This document shows, one piece after another, positions 53,095 through 63,289 of a stretch of 64,000 nt of DNA. Positions within the stretch are counted from its first letter, which is position 1. The number at the start of each line of letters is the position of its first letter. The notes beneath the pieces were generated by a model, which worked only from the letters and a program-made list of their open reading frames with translations, ran no database searches and was not told the DNA's origin. The stretch lies in assembly GCF_003286085.1 (NCBI RefSeq), contig NW_020825294.1, forward strand, positions 15,708,501 through 15,772,500. Reading direction: 5' to 3'. Made by a program: the position numbers and the translations under genes. This DNA comes from Drosophila persimilis (lineage: Eukaryota; Arthropoda; Insecta; Diptera; Drosophilidae).

Positions 53095-54351
53095 GGCGAT
53101 AATCCACGCACATTCGCATTTCTCCGGTCTTCTTTCCTACCAAAACGATTGGGGCACTGTGGGGACTTCGTGATGGTTCGATCCTTCCGTCCCGGAGCAG
53201 CTCGTCCACCTGTGCGTTGATGATCTTCTGCATGGCCGGGTTCTTCGGGAAGAAGCGCTGCTTCACGGGCCTGTTGTCTCGCATTGTGATCGTGTGTTCG
53301 GCGATGGGGGAGACTCCAGTTAGTCCGTCGAATTTCGCCAATTCTTCTTCCAGAAACTTGCCTGCCCACGGCGTGGGGGGTGGTTCGGGGTCTGGGTCTT
53401 GCTGCCACAGAGATAGGTCCAGTTCAAGGGCGGTAATGGTGGCCAAGATCGCGTACTCGTAGTGATCCGAGTCGGCTGGGCGAAACGGGTTGCGTTCCCG
53501 AGCTATCTCGGCGTCGGCTAATGGCTTGAGTTGGTAGTCCGTCGTCGGGGTTTCTGTGATCTCGTCCTGTGGTATAGGGGTTCGTGGCTTGCGTGATGTC
53601 TGTCGTGTTGGGTGACTACGTAGTGACTCCCGGTTCGATGAGCTGGCCCTGGATTCCTGGGTCCTGTGGCTGACTCCCGGTTCGACGAGCTGGCCTTGGA
53701 TTGATCCAGTGGAGCCGTAGCTGTCTCTCCCAAAGTCCCTTGCTTTCTGCTGTGTCCTGTTGGTGACTCCTGGTTCGACGAGCTGGCCCTGGATTGATCC
53801 AGTGGAGCCGTAGCTATCTCTGCCAAACTCCTTGTTGTGTTGCGTTGTCCTGTTGGTGTCGGGATTCGTGCCGGGGAACTCGCCATAGTTGGATCCTTCG
53901 GTGTCGCAGTTCTTTCCGTCGTAGCTTTCTTCGTGTCCTGTTGTGGTGGCGTAGTCCTGGGGTTGTTGCTTGATCTTGTCGGGTAAGGTCTTGTTGTCGC
54001 GGCGGTTGGATGGTTCGTGGTTGGCTGTGGGGTGTTGGTCTGGGGCTGGTCTCGGATGGCAGTGGAGTCAGCAAACGTGACGGCCCGTGGGCGTGGCTGG
54101 GCGGTGCATGATGGTATCGTCCCGGCGGGTTTCTGCTGCAACTTCAGCTGTAGATATGCCCGTCCACAGTGGATTCTTGCGCGGATGCCACAGAGGAAGT
54201 CGAGTCCCAAATGAGGTCGTCTATTACCGTGGGGAGTATAAGAAGAGACACCTGTGTTTCTTGTTGATCCAGGCGCACGGTGACTGCTATCGCTTGGTTG
54301 ATCTCCTTCCTGGTTCCATCTGCCAGGCGGATCCTGGTCCTCACCTCTCAC
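53095..54351 (-). pseudogene. Gypsy C protease end, linker and RT start
   Basis: 54351-53518 encodes the protease end (LGLDFLCGIRARI) and the Thr/Pro/Gln linker with two 31-residue repeats. 53446-53075 encodes the RT lead (FDGLTGVSPIAEHTITMRDN) to VGKKTGEMRMCVDYR, where the fragment ends before any RT catalytic residue. Confidence 0.82.
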
Positions 54352-55752
54352 CTGTTCTTGGTCGTCCCTATTTCCTTCGCCAGCCGCTCACTGATGAAGG
54401 ATCGTGTGGCTCCAGTGTCGAGGGTGGCAGCAAATGCTCTCCCATTGATGTCCACCAGGGCAGCGATCCTTCAACAGAACAGCTTCTGTCGGTTTGTGCA
54501 AGCACCACTGAAATGGCCGTTTTCCCCGCAGTTCCGGCAGGCTCGTTGTACATCGATCGCTTGCTATTCCTCCTGGCCGATTCCTCGGTTGGCGATCTCG
54601 GTTTTCCCGGGTGTCTCGTGTGTGTTGCCCCGTTGGGGGTTGGTTCCATTGCCGGTAAAGGCGGCACGGGGTCGATGGTTCTGTGCAGTCCCGATGCTGC
54701 GGAGTGCTTCTCGGTCCCGCGCGGTTTCGTAGGCAGAGACGAGCTGGGTCAATTCTGTGAGGGATCGGAAACCCTGTCTGCGCGTGTACATTTGATACTC
54801 CGGGCGGAGATTTTCGTAGATACGCTCGAGTTCCTGTTCCCGAGTGTACTTGGCTCGCTGCATCATCAGACGTAATTCGATAAGGTAATCCCGGAAGGAT
54901 TCCTTGGGCTTCTGTTTCCGACTTCGTATGGTGTCTTCCAGCCCCTGGAAGTATCTGGGGGCAGGAAGAATTCTAGGAATTCTTTCCGAAAGTCTGTCCA
55001 ATTCTGTCCCTGCATCTGAAAAGTTCGGAGCCATCGTTCGGCCTTACCTGTAAGGAGACCGGAGATGGCTCGCGGCAACTGCTCGGGGCTCCCGCCGTAT
55101 GATTCCACTCGCTGCTCGAGCCTTTCGATGAACGCTAGTGGGTCCCCGTGGCCGTCGAAAGTAAATCCCCATTTCCGGAGTTTGTCCGCCAGTAACGAGT
55201 ACGAGATCTACCCCCTCCGAGGCGTGAGACCCGATGTCCCTGAGGAAAACGTGGCTGTTCTCCTTCCGTGGTTGTCTGGTGGCTAGGCGTGGCCAGGGGT
55301 CCAGTGGTAGTGGGTCCTGGCTCGTGGTTCTTGCTGGACGCGTCTGGTCTGGTTCCTTGGAGTATTCCTTGGGTAGCTCGTTGTGGTTGCTCGTCCTGGG
55401 CGGCCTGTGTCTCGGTTGCTGTCTCGCGGTATCCGGTGGTGGATCCTTGGCTCGTGCTGGGCAGCTCGGGTATAATCAATCGCAGTTTTGGTCCCTCCTT
55501 GCTGTCTTCCATCTTCGTCCGGCTCCCTGGCCCGGGTGACGTGGCTGGGCTCCGGTGGTCCCTGGGGCTCGGTATGTTCCCAAAGAGCGTAGCCAATTCA
55601 TCCAGCGTTGCCTGCACGGCTTCGGGGTGCCCAGTGCGTGCGATGATCCGGCTCCGTAGATCCTCCACCGTCCCGGTTTCTCCTAGTCCAAACTCCTTAG
55701 CCAGGCTCTGCAGCTCGTCCTTCCTGCGGGACGCTATCCAGTGGATGTTCAT
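54352..55752 (-). pseudogene. Gypsy C gag and protease start
   Basis: ATG at 55752 opens the 205-codon N-terminal part. The capsid middle is in 55108-54866 and 55034-54564, with the segment RDYLIELRLMMQRAKYTREQ to QLVSAYETARDR that gypsy B lacks. A TAG (54564-54566) precedes the CCHC knuckle, and a TGA (54471-54473) separates it from the in-frame protease start with LDTGAT. The same stops and the frameshift near 54965 occur in B, so they predate the duplication. Confidence 0.8.
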
Positions 55753-55773
55753 CCTGATCCTGTTCCACTAATC

Positions 55774-56240
55774 GGGGCACCGGTGTGAGTCGTTATCAGC
55801 ACGGTACTGGGTCAGTGCTCCTATACTAGGATACACGGCACTGAGGTGGGGGATCCGGTTCGAAGGACACGCGGCACGGTACTCGATTGATGATCCTGTA
55901 CTAGGATACACAGCACTGGGTTGGATGATCCTGTCGAAAGATACGTGGCACGGTACAGGGAACGGTTCCCTGTGGAAGCTCGGTAATAACTCTCTCTGAC
56001 TGCTCGGTATTAACTGTCTGACTTGTCGGTGGTAACTCCCCGACTTGTGTTCCTGCTCCGCCTTATATTGGCCGTGGCCATTCCTTTGTGACCGAGGGCT
56101 CCTCTGCCATCTAGCTGTTCCTCTGCCTTCGCCCTCTGTCCCTCGCTGCCCCGTTGTTCTACCGCTGCTTGGCTTCTCTGTCACTGTCCCGCTGCTCTGT
56201 CGCTGGTGCTTAGATGCTCTTCTCCGCTCTGCCGCTGGCT
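55774..56240 (-). other. Gypsy C leader region
   Basis: Noncoding; same as 46850-47308. The fragment ends at gctggctc before DINE-1-derived sequence. Confidence 0.55.
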
Positions 56241-56258
56241 CTTTGTCGCACGCGCACG

Positions 56259-56772
56259 CACTCTTTGTCGTGTCGTTTAATATTAGCGTCGTCTGCCGGA
56301 GGAGAGCCATACTGACTTAGTATCGGGTATAACTGTAGAGTTTCGGTGTCCGCAGCAACTCACTACGTTCCCCCTCGTTTTGAGTATCGGAAATAATAAT
56401 ATTTCAAAACAAATGGCTATCAAACCAGTTTGCCAGACACACGCTAATAGGAGGAGAGGAGAACAGTTGCAGCCGCAGCTAATGAGAGTGAGAGCTACTG
56501 AACTGAAAGTTACGAGAGCGAGAGAGAAATAACAGTTATTTAAGTTTAGGTGATAGGGAGAGAGTGATAACACAACAAAAGCTACCAGACGAGAGCGGGC
56601 TGCAATGCAATGTAGTGCGTACTCACTCACTGCAACAACACAAACACAACACATTTAAGAGAACTACTATTGTGGTGTTCAACTAATCTTCTTTTTCTGA
56701 ACCTTTCTAAATGCAACTTATGACGTTTTACCATCGCGCTCCACATTTTATCTCATATGTTCTGTCGCTGTC
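56259..56772 (+). repeat. 514-bp direct repeat, copy 2
   Basis: Second copy of 52581-53094, holding a DINE-1 3' end (to 56377), inverted CR1-B 5' region (56404-56653) and CR1-A RT piece (56661-56760). It continues directly into more CR1-A sequence. Confidence 0.9.
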
Positions 56773-57462
56773 TATTCGCTGTCCTCCAGCGAATTTCGAG
56801 TTCAAATGACCTCGGAGTACTTTTTGATCAAAAGATGTGTTTTTACAGCCATATAGCTGCAACTGTAAATAAAGCTAAGGGTGTGTTAGCGTTCATCAAG
56901 CGTTGGTCCAAGGAGTTTGACGACCCGTACGTTACGAAACAACTGTACATCTCGTTAGTACGTCCTATATTGGAGTATTGTTCTTGTGTGTGGAGCCAAT
57001 ATAAAGAGCAGCAGGTTGTTATTGAATCCGTGCAAAAGCCATTTTTAATGTTTGTCCTTCGTAACTTTAACTGCGACTCGGGTAGAATCTTGCCACCCTA
57101 CCGGTCTAGGGTAAATCTAATTGACCTGCCGTCGTTGCAACATCGCAGAATATGCAATGGCGTAATGTTCGTGCACAAGCTCCTTTTTGGGTTTGTTGAC
57201 TCCCAAACTCTCTTGGGTCAGATTGACTTGGCCGTCCCATCTAGACCTACCCGTAATTTAAGGCCGTTTACCTATATGTAGGTCTAATTATGCCGAACAT
57301 GAACCTTTTATGCCATAATTATAACTCGCTCTGTCATACCTTATCTCCTGAACTGTCGCTTAAACTAATAGCATGCAATATTTATAATCACTTAAATATA
57401 ACTAGCTTTTAAATTCTCTTTTTTCCTCCTTTTGCGATTAAGTACCATAATTAACAGATAGT
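56661..57462 (+). mobile_element. CR1-A-type LINE 3' fragment
   Basis: Resembles CR1-A 7019-7812. Open segment 56790-57281 encodes the RT C-terminal domain (RISSSNDLGVLFDQKMCFYS, RWSKEFDDPYVTKQLYISLV). A ~28-bp filler (gtcgctgtctattcgctgtc) replaces a short CR1-A stretch near 56762-56790. It ends at taattaacagata, the CR1-A 3' region. Confidence 0.82.
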
Positions 57463-58190
57463 TCGTCCGATCTTAGAATACGGCTCCTGTGTATGGTGCC
57501 CTGCTTACAAAGTACACCAGGACCGTATAGAATCAGTACAGAAAAACGTTTTACTCTTTGCTCTGCGGGCCCTTAACTGGGATGCTGGTGTGAGACACCC
57601 ATCTTACTTTAGTAGACTGCTATCAGTAAACCTCCCATCCTTAGTTAACAGTAGGAAAATGCTTGGTGTGATTTTTGTGCACAGCTCAGATCTGTTGGGC
57701 CGCATAAACTTCACGATTCCTATTAGACTCACTAGAAATTTTATACCGTTGCTCCTTCCACTTTGGAGATCGGATTATTCCTTACATGAACCGTTTGGGG
57801 TCTTTTTCTCGGATTATAATTGCCTCTACCATATAATATCCACCACTAATTCTTTTCCTCTTTCTGAGTTACTAACCCTTCTCTAGTAATTAGTAATTGT
57901 AGTGGTATTTGTTTTTGTATTTTGAATGCATGCTTAGTTTCTTAGTAATGGTATTCTTAATTTTCCTCGAATATTAGTCTAATAGCTATTTTTCCTGCAT
58001 GTACGAGTTTGGGTCGTCTATGCACCGCGTGTCATGAGGCAGCGCCCCTCGGTTAGGCGGGAGGAGGGCTGCGTTTTGCCTGGGATCCGCGCGTTTTGCC
58101 TTCTGATGGTGTCACACGGGCCATTTGACGGTGCAGTAATTGCGTCGCCTCTTGTAAGATGCAGTCATTGCATGTTAACGCCCATATTAT
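57463..58190 (+). mobile_element. CR1-B-type LINE 3' fragment
   Basis: Starts gttcgtccgatcttagaata, matching CR1-B 51669 onward, and runs through the end of ORF2 (57590-57886, with a short deletion) and the 3' untranslated region to cccatattat. It joins the CR1-A fragment directly. Confidence 0.82.
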
Positions 58191-58470
58191 GAATAATTTT
58201 AAATAGGATATGAGATATGTCGAGTAGCTAACTATTTTTTATTGAGTTTCATCAGCTTTGCACTCGAAAGTCATCGGCTAAATATCGCATAGAAACTTGC
58301 GGCTTATACGCTATTCACACTGACGACTATCCATCATCCATTTCGGGGAAATTTCCCAGTCAGCTCCCCATCCATTTTGGACGTTCCTAAACCGCATGTT
58401 GCTACGCGATAGTTAGCGGATGGTTTTCAAATGCAACTGAATAATTGTCATTCAGAAGGTAAAATCAAAG
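58191..58470. other. Unassigned stretch before the foldback element
   Basis: 280 bp, AT-moderate, with no ORF or match to other parts of the window, except that its last 16 bp (aggtaaaatcaaag) resemble the LOA flank of the foldback arm at 17328. Confidence 0.4.
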
Positions 58471-59210
58471 ACTATACAATACCAAGATGTTGCATGAGCG
58501 ACCAAAAAGCTGTTCTATGGCGGGTCCTAACATTAGGACCCAAAAGGCACGAGGGAGCGCGCGGGGTTTCAATTTCCTTTTCGCCTGTACTTCGTCTCTA
58601 CCGCGACCCCGCTGCCATTCGGTTTCGTCTGTTCGGCAATGCCTTCACCAGCAACGAAATAATTCTGGACTCTCGAGCCTCAGCACCGTCGAAGCGGTGG
58701 TCGCGGATCGCCGATGTCTTTGGAGCGGCACAGTGGGACCTTCGGCCGTCTCAGCTTGCTAAATTAATTAGTGAATAATAGTTCAATAAATATTTGCACA
58801 CTGAAAAGAATGTTAAACTTTGAGTGCTTATATCTCCTAAACTAAACCTATCTTGAAAATTCGATTGGAAAATTCTCTATTAGATGCGTACATTAAATTT
58901 ATCTAAAGCACTCATACAATTTTTTGACTATTTCAGCTGAGTCCCCACTGTGCCGCGCCAAAGACATCAGCGACCACGCTGCCCTACGGTTTCGGCACGC
59001 AGACGATTCATATTTTGTTTTTGTATTCTTTCTATCGAGACACACCGACTCGACGCTGACCGAGGCATTGACGAAGCCGAGTAGCATTTCGGAGGCGAAG
59101 GTAGCGTAAAAGAGAATTGAAGTACTAGCCCCGCGCGCCCGTACCATGAAGCGTCAAACGAAAATTGAAAAAGCATTTGTTCCTCATGCAACATATTGGT
59201 ATTGTATAGT
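58471..59210 (+). mobile_element. Complete foldback-type DNA element, 740 bp
   Basis: Ends ACTATACAATACC and GGTATTGTATAGT, with 27 of the first 28 terminal bases inverted-repeated. Diverged long inverted arms extend much further: gatgtctttggagcggcaca on the left (58710) and its complement tgtgccgcgccaaagacatc on the right (58947). Partial copies are at 17046-17327 and 25952-26371. No transposase is encoded; repeated arm ORFs have no known domain. Superfamily not assigned. Confidence 0.8.
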
Positions 59211-60560
59211 GGTTGGTCAAATTTTATTCATTGCGAAAACGTAAACAATGATTGTGACAAAATTAGCAAAATTGCTGCATGCGAAGATATCGATAGGTGA
59301 TACCCCATAGAAGCGGTCAGGAGGAAAGAAGTTTGAACAGAGTGGCAAGGCCAAAATTTAAGGGGAAAAGGTTAGCGAAGAGTGGCGCCACCTGGTCCTG
59401 GAGAGTGAGAGTTCCGCGCGCTCTCCGGAGCCGTTATGAGAGAGGATTTCCGATCTCATCCCATAACGGAGTTCCGAAGCCAACTCACCCACACCCCAAA
59501 GAAAGAGAGCCGCCAGCAGCCCGAATCAGGCCATGCCCTTGAACCTAGTTCAAGGCGATAGAAGGCGATAGAAGAGAGCGATGGGGATCAGCGGCCCGGG
59601 AGCATCATACAAAGCAAAGATGGGGTTCAGAGTAAAAATTTCCCGCAACGGAGGAGCATGCGCGCCGGTTGACGGAGAAAGTGCCGTGATTTTTTAGTTT
59701 TGAAAGAAAAAGTGAGTGGGATGAGGATGGAGTAGTGGCCATCACCCGATAAAAAGATAAATAAATCTGTGATTCTAGGGGATCAAGATCAGTGAAACAC
59801 CAGGAACTTTAGAGCTGACCAGCGGGACGGAAAGTAGACCCAAAAGCACAAGAGTGAGTCCGCTCCAAAGGGGGAGTAAAGAAACCCCAAATTTATTATT
59901 TTTATTGGCAAATCCATAGGGAATAGGCCACAGCTCCGCCATCCTGGCTTTCTTTTTGCTGGTCTCGAGGAAACTATCCTGGCCACGTAGTGCGGGTCCC
60001 TCGCCCATTTAGGGAGAGATACAAAAAAGCATCAATTAACTTATTTACTCCCATTATTTATTTTTGTTAAACGTCTCCATTTATATGTATATGATAATCC
60101 CCAAATTTAAGTCCGCCCATATTATATCTATATGTAACTTATTTATATTTATTATATTCATTATTTCTATTTATCTATTTATTTATTAACCGCCCGTAAT
60201 GATTAGATGAAGGGGGAATGAATAGGCAGGCTTATTTTAGCAATGATACCATGTAAAAGTAGGAAATTAACGTGAAAATTATAAGAATGAAAATGAATAA
60301 GTTGGTATATTGCGCGACCTGAGGGCTTGGGAAGTACCCAGCCCTGGGATGACTGGCTAGCCGGCCTTGTCCCGAAGAAAACAAAGGTTCGTAACAAAAT
60401 AAAAAAAAAAACAAACAAAAAACAGATGAAAAAAGTCGAAAGTTGGAAAAAATATATAGAAGGGAAGACGGAGCAGCAAATTCCAGTGGTAAATTTAATA
60501 AATATATATTTGTTATATATTAATTTGATTATAATATATAATAATAATACACAATGCAGC
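59211..60560. other. Unassigned noncoding region upstream of rolled
   Basis: 59290-59600 is purine-rich with several short repeats (gcgatagaaggcgatagaag). 60010-60550 is strongly AT-rich (tttatttatttatt near 60176, ataatatataataataatac near 60530). No ORF here has recognisable protein features, and it matches no other part of the window. Confidence 0.4.
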
Positions 60561-61045
60561 ATATAAGAGAACAGCAGCCGGCTGGCTGAAATGGAGTGCC
60601 ACTCTAGAGAACCTGCTACAGGTACTTTTTAATGTGTTTGCAAAACAAAATATTGTGGAACGTACTTTATTTTATACCATGCAGGATTGAAAAAAATAAA
60701 ACTGGACCGAGGAAAAGCTGAACACGTTCCTGAGATGCCACCTGATTAACAACATGGAGCAGAGCATATTAGATAAACAAAGTAAGTTAAATATTTTTTT
60801 AATAATGCTTTTATAAAATGTGTTCATTGCAGATGTTAATGATTTTTTTCGGACATTGTCGAGGTGGATCTGGACGGATCATGTCGCTCCAGCACCTTTT
60901 CTGGCAACGTTGGGCCCCCGCCAAAGCGAACCAAAAAGACGACACTTCTTTGATGGCAGAGATCGCCAGAAAGCGACTCGAAGAGCAGAAAGACCATCAC
61001 AGGATGAAGGAAGAACATGATATGAGGCAGGAAAAGATGATCGAC
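60561..61045 (+). pseudogene. Possible remnant of a short spliced gene
   Basis: Exon-like pieces are separated by short intron-like pieces: a donor at ctacag|gtactttt (60620), acceptor ccatgcag (60684), donor aaacaaa|gtaagt (60782) and acceptor ttcattgcag (60832). The last piece reads AKANQKDDTSLMAEIARKRL and ends RQEKMID, a charged C-terminal tail like those of Myb/SANT-type DNA-binding proteins of DNA transposons. Upstream pieces contain stops in every frame I tried. Identity uncertain. Confidence 0.35.
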
Positions 61046-61072
61046 TGATTAAAGTCACCAGAACTGTTGCTG

Positions 61073-61320
61073 CTATTGGGCTGTTCGTATATTTTGCTGT
61101 TGAACCACAGCCGAAATAATTTCTACATCTTCATCATCCATTATAAGAAAAAAATTAATAAATTCTCCGCGCAAATTTAATTTATATGTTATTGGCATCA
61201 GCTGTTGTTGACGGATGGTGGATGGTGCCTGTGTGAATCGGAGTTTCACATCTGTCAAAAAATCCCACCATTCCTCCGGGGTCGGCTCAGTGTGCAGACC
61301 CTATAAGCCCAATGGGCTGC
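61073..61320 (-). pseudogene. Small minus-strand coding remnant, possibly DNA-transposon derived
   Basis: Minus-strand reading gives EEWWDFLTDVKLRFTQAPST and, from an internal ATG near 61141, MDDEDVEIISAVVQQQNIRT before a stop. An acidic N-terminus of this kind is seen in PIF/Harbinger transposases, and the convergent Myb-like remnant at 60832-61045 would fit such a pair. The evidence is thin. Confidence 0.3.
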
Positions 61321-61539
61321 AAGATTGAAAAGTGTTATCGGTAAGTTTTATCGATAGTTCCGTGACACTGATTTTGACAGCCCTCATACAAATGTTCAAA
61401 GTGAAATGGTACTTGAAAATATAATTAGAATTAATTAATTACAAGATTTGGTCGGTGTCTAAAAAGTGGTACAAATCAAGTTCACTCTTTCTGCAGTTAA
61501 AATATTTGTATTTATATCTGTTAATAATAAAGAGTCTCC

Positions 61540-61714
61540 AAAATATTGAAAGGTAATGCAACTCGTGTTACCGATATACACATACACATTATTACATACA
61601 TATGTGTGTATATATTAAAGTTTGATAGAAATTATTTCATAAACGGTAAATCTTGTCCTTTTATTTGTTTAATTAAGATGGTGGTGTAATAATTGTAACT
61701 GTTTTGTTTTTCAG
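61540..61714 (+). other. rl: Probable 5' UTR exon end and first intron of rolled
   Basis: A plausible donor lies at ttgaaag|gtaatg (61551/61552). A pyrimidine-rich acceptor gttttgtttttcag ends at 61714, directly before the coding exon. The upstream limit of the 5' exon and the promoter cannot be placed by sequence alone. Confidence 0.45.
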
Positions 61715-61892
61715 AAAAACAAATTGTGTTTAAAATGGCGGAAGCAAATGCTGCTGGAACAAGTGTGGAAGGTGCTGTTGGTTTGCTAGCCCCGCACCCT
61801 AATGCTGAACTAATAAGGGGTCAAATTTTTGAAGTGGGTCCCAGATATACCAAATTAGCTTACATTGGCGAAGGAGCTTACGGCATGGTGGT
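61715..61892 (+). CDS. rl: rolled, first coding exon (ERK-type MAP kinase)
   Basis: Exon 61715-61892, coding from ATG 61735 for 52 codons plus two bases. The protein begins with a variable Ala/Gly-rich leader, followed by [20 protein letters not shown] and [10 protein letters not shown], the glycine-rich ATP loop (GxGxxG) of ERK kinases. RGQxFxVGPRY is characteristic of ERK1/2. The exon ends at GT|GTGAGT, a strong donor, in phase 2. Rolled is the terminal kinase of the Ras-Raf-MEK pathway, cytoplasmic and nuclear. The remaining exons (catalytic loop, TEY motif) lie beyond the window. Confidence 0.93.
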
Positions 61893-62215
61893 GTGAGTAA
61901 AAATTGTTTAATTGTGGTTTTGTTTTTTTATAGATATATACATATGTACACAAGTACAAATTTACGTAAAAATGTATCTACATATGCCCACAATTTTAAA
62001 TCTCTGACGAAATACAAGAACAAAATATTTATGCATTTGAAAAATTTGTTAATAAAAGATTTGGCTAATTAAAATAGTGAGATCATTTCCAAATGAATGT
62101 ACATATGTATATAAATAATGTAATAATGCATATACATACGTATGTATCTACATACATATATACATACATCTAGATCTGTTATGATTTACATAGATACACA
62201 CATATGTATGTACAG

Positions 62216-62660
62216 TGACGCTCAACTAAATAGATTCAAACGTTTTCAAAAATCAAACTGCCATATCTTTTAAACTAACTTGTCGATTTATATGATATTT
62301 TTTGTATAGATTGGTTCATTGTTAATATAGCAAGAAAGTTTGTGGTTTTCAGGACACGTTTTTAAAGGTTATTTATTAATTTTTTCAAAAACATTACAAG
62401 AAATGCCTAATTATTTTTGCTCAACTGAATAGGTTCACGAATTTGAAAATTCAATAATCACATTTTTGGCTGTTTTTAACATAAAAATAACCATGAAGTA
62501 TAAGTTTTTATTTGGTAGTCGCACCTTGACTTAATATTACTTAATATATTGGATCTTTAAAGGTATCTTGTAATAATTTTCTAGAACATTGATCGATATA
62601 GTTGCCCAGGCTGATTTAATCTAATAAACTTTAAAATTTTAGAATCCCATGACTCTTCAG
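62216..62660. mobile_element. Possible Tc1/mariner-type remnant in the rolled intron
   Basis: Begins tacagtgacgctcaactaaa; tgctcaactgaataggttc recurs inside at 62429. A TA followed by CAGT and a direct or inverted CTCAACT motif is typical of Tc1-type ends. No transposase frame survives. Confidence 0.35.
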
Positions 62661-63289
62661 GGAGCTAACTCCGAAAACAACAATCTGCCTATTCCGAGCA
62701 TAACCGAAATTAAGTGGCACAATCATACTCATACATAGGGCGTACCGGAAAGTACTAGGGGCTTTCGTCGGTGTTTTCCAAAAATTATCGCGGGCGTGAG
62801 GTCTTGAGATGGAAGTCGACCCACACGATTCTGTATGATTCCATGATTTCCAGTTGTGCGAAGGTTCTGGAAATCCCTATAATTATCACCTTACCCCATT
62901 ACGTCACCATGTCACTAGGAAATTAGAAGTCTACTCCATATTCATGGCTGACAAAATTCAATATATTTCTCTGTACTTAATACTAGACATGTTGCTATAT
63001 AATCAAAAACTAGCGAACACGAGTTTCACTACCGAAAATAACACAAGTCTTTAATTACAACCAGTAGGCAAATCAAGGATAAAACAAAAATTACGGGAAT
63101 GGAAAAAATATGAGGCTTAGTCCCTAAAGGAGAAAGAGAAGTTTTTATTTCTCCAACCATCACAATAAATTCAGTTTTGGGAACATTCACTTTCACGGCT
63201 ATCGAGGAATGACTGTGACGCAGAGTTAATGAAAGTTACATATGCATATAAGGGCTCAGAAGGAACCAAAGAAAATGACAATTAAAGCT

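Larger units (their letters stand above)
53095..56240 (-). mobile_element. Ty3/gypsy fragment C (leader, gag, protease, RT start)
   Basis: Almost identical to 44385-47308 of gypsy B, apart from two units instead of three of the 93-bp repeat and about 296 bp of gag that B lacks. It ends abruptly inside RT (near 53095) and inside the leader (near 56240). Both ends abut the 514-bp duplication, so it is not a normal LTR-ended insertion. Confidence 0.88.

Noticed and set aside
17046..59210. P element as the identity of the foldback family
   Set aside because: The termini do not start with the CATGATG-type P end, and no transposase similarity was visible.
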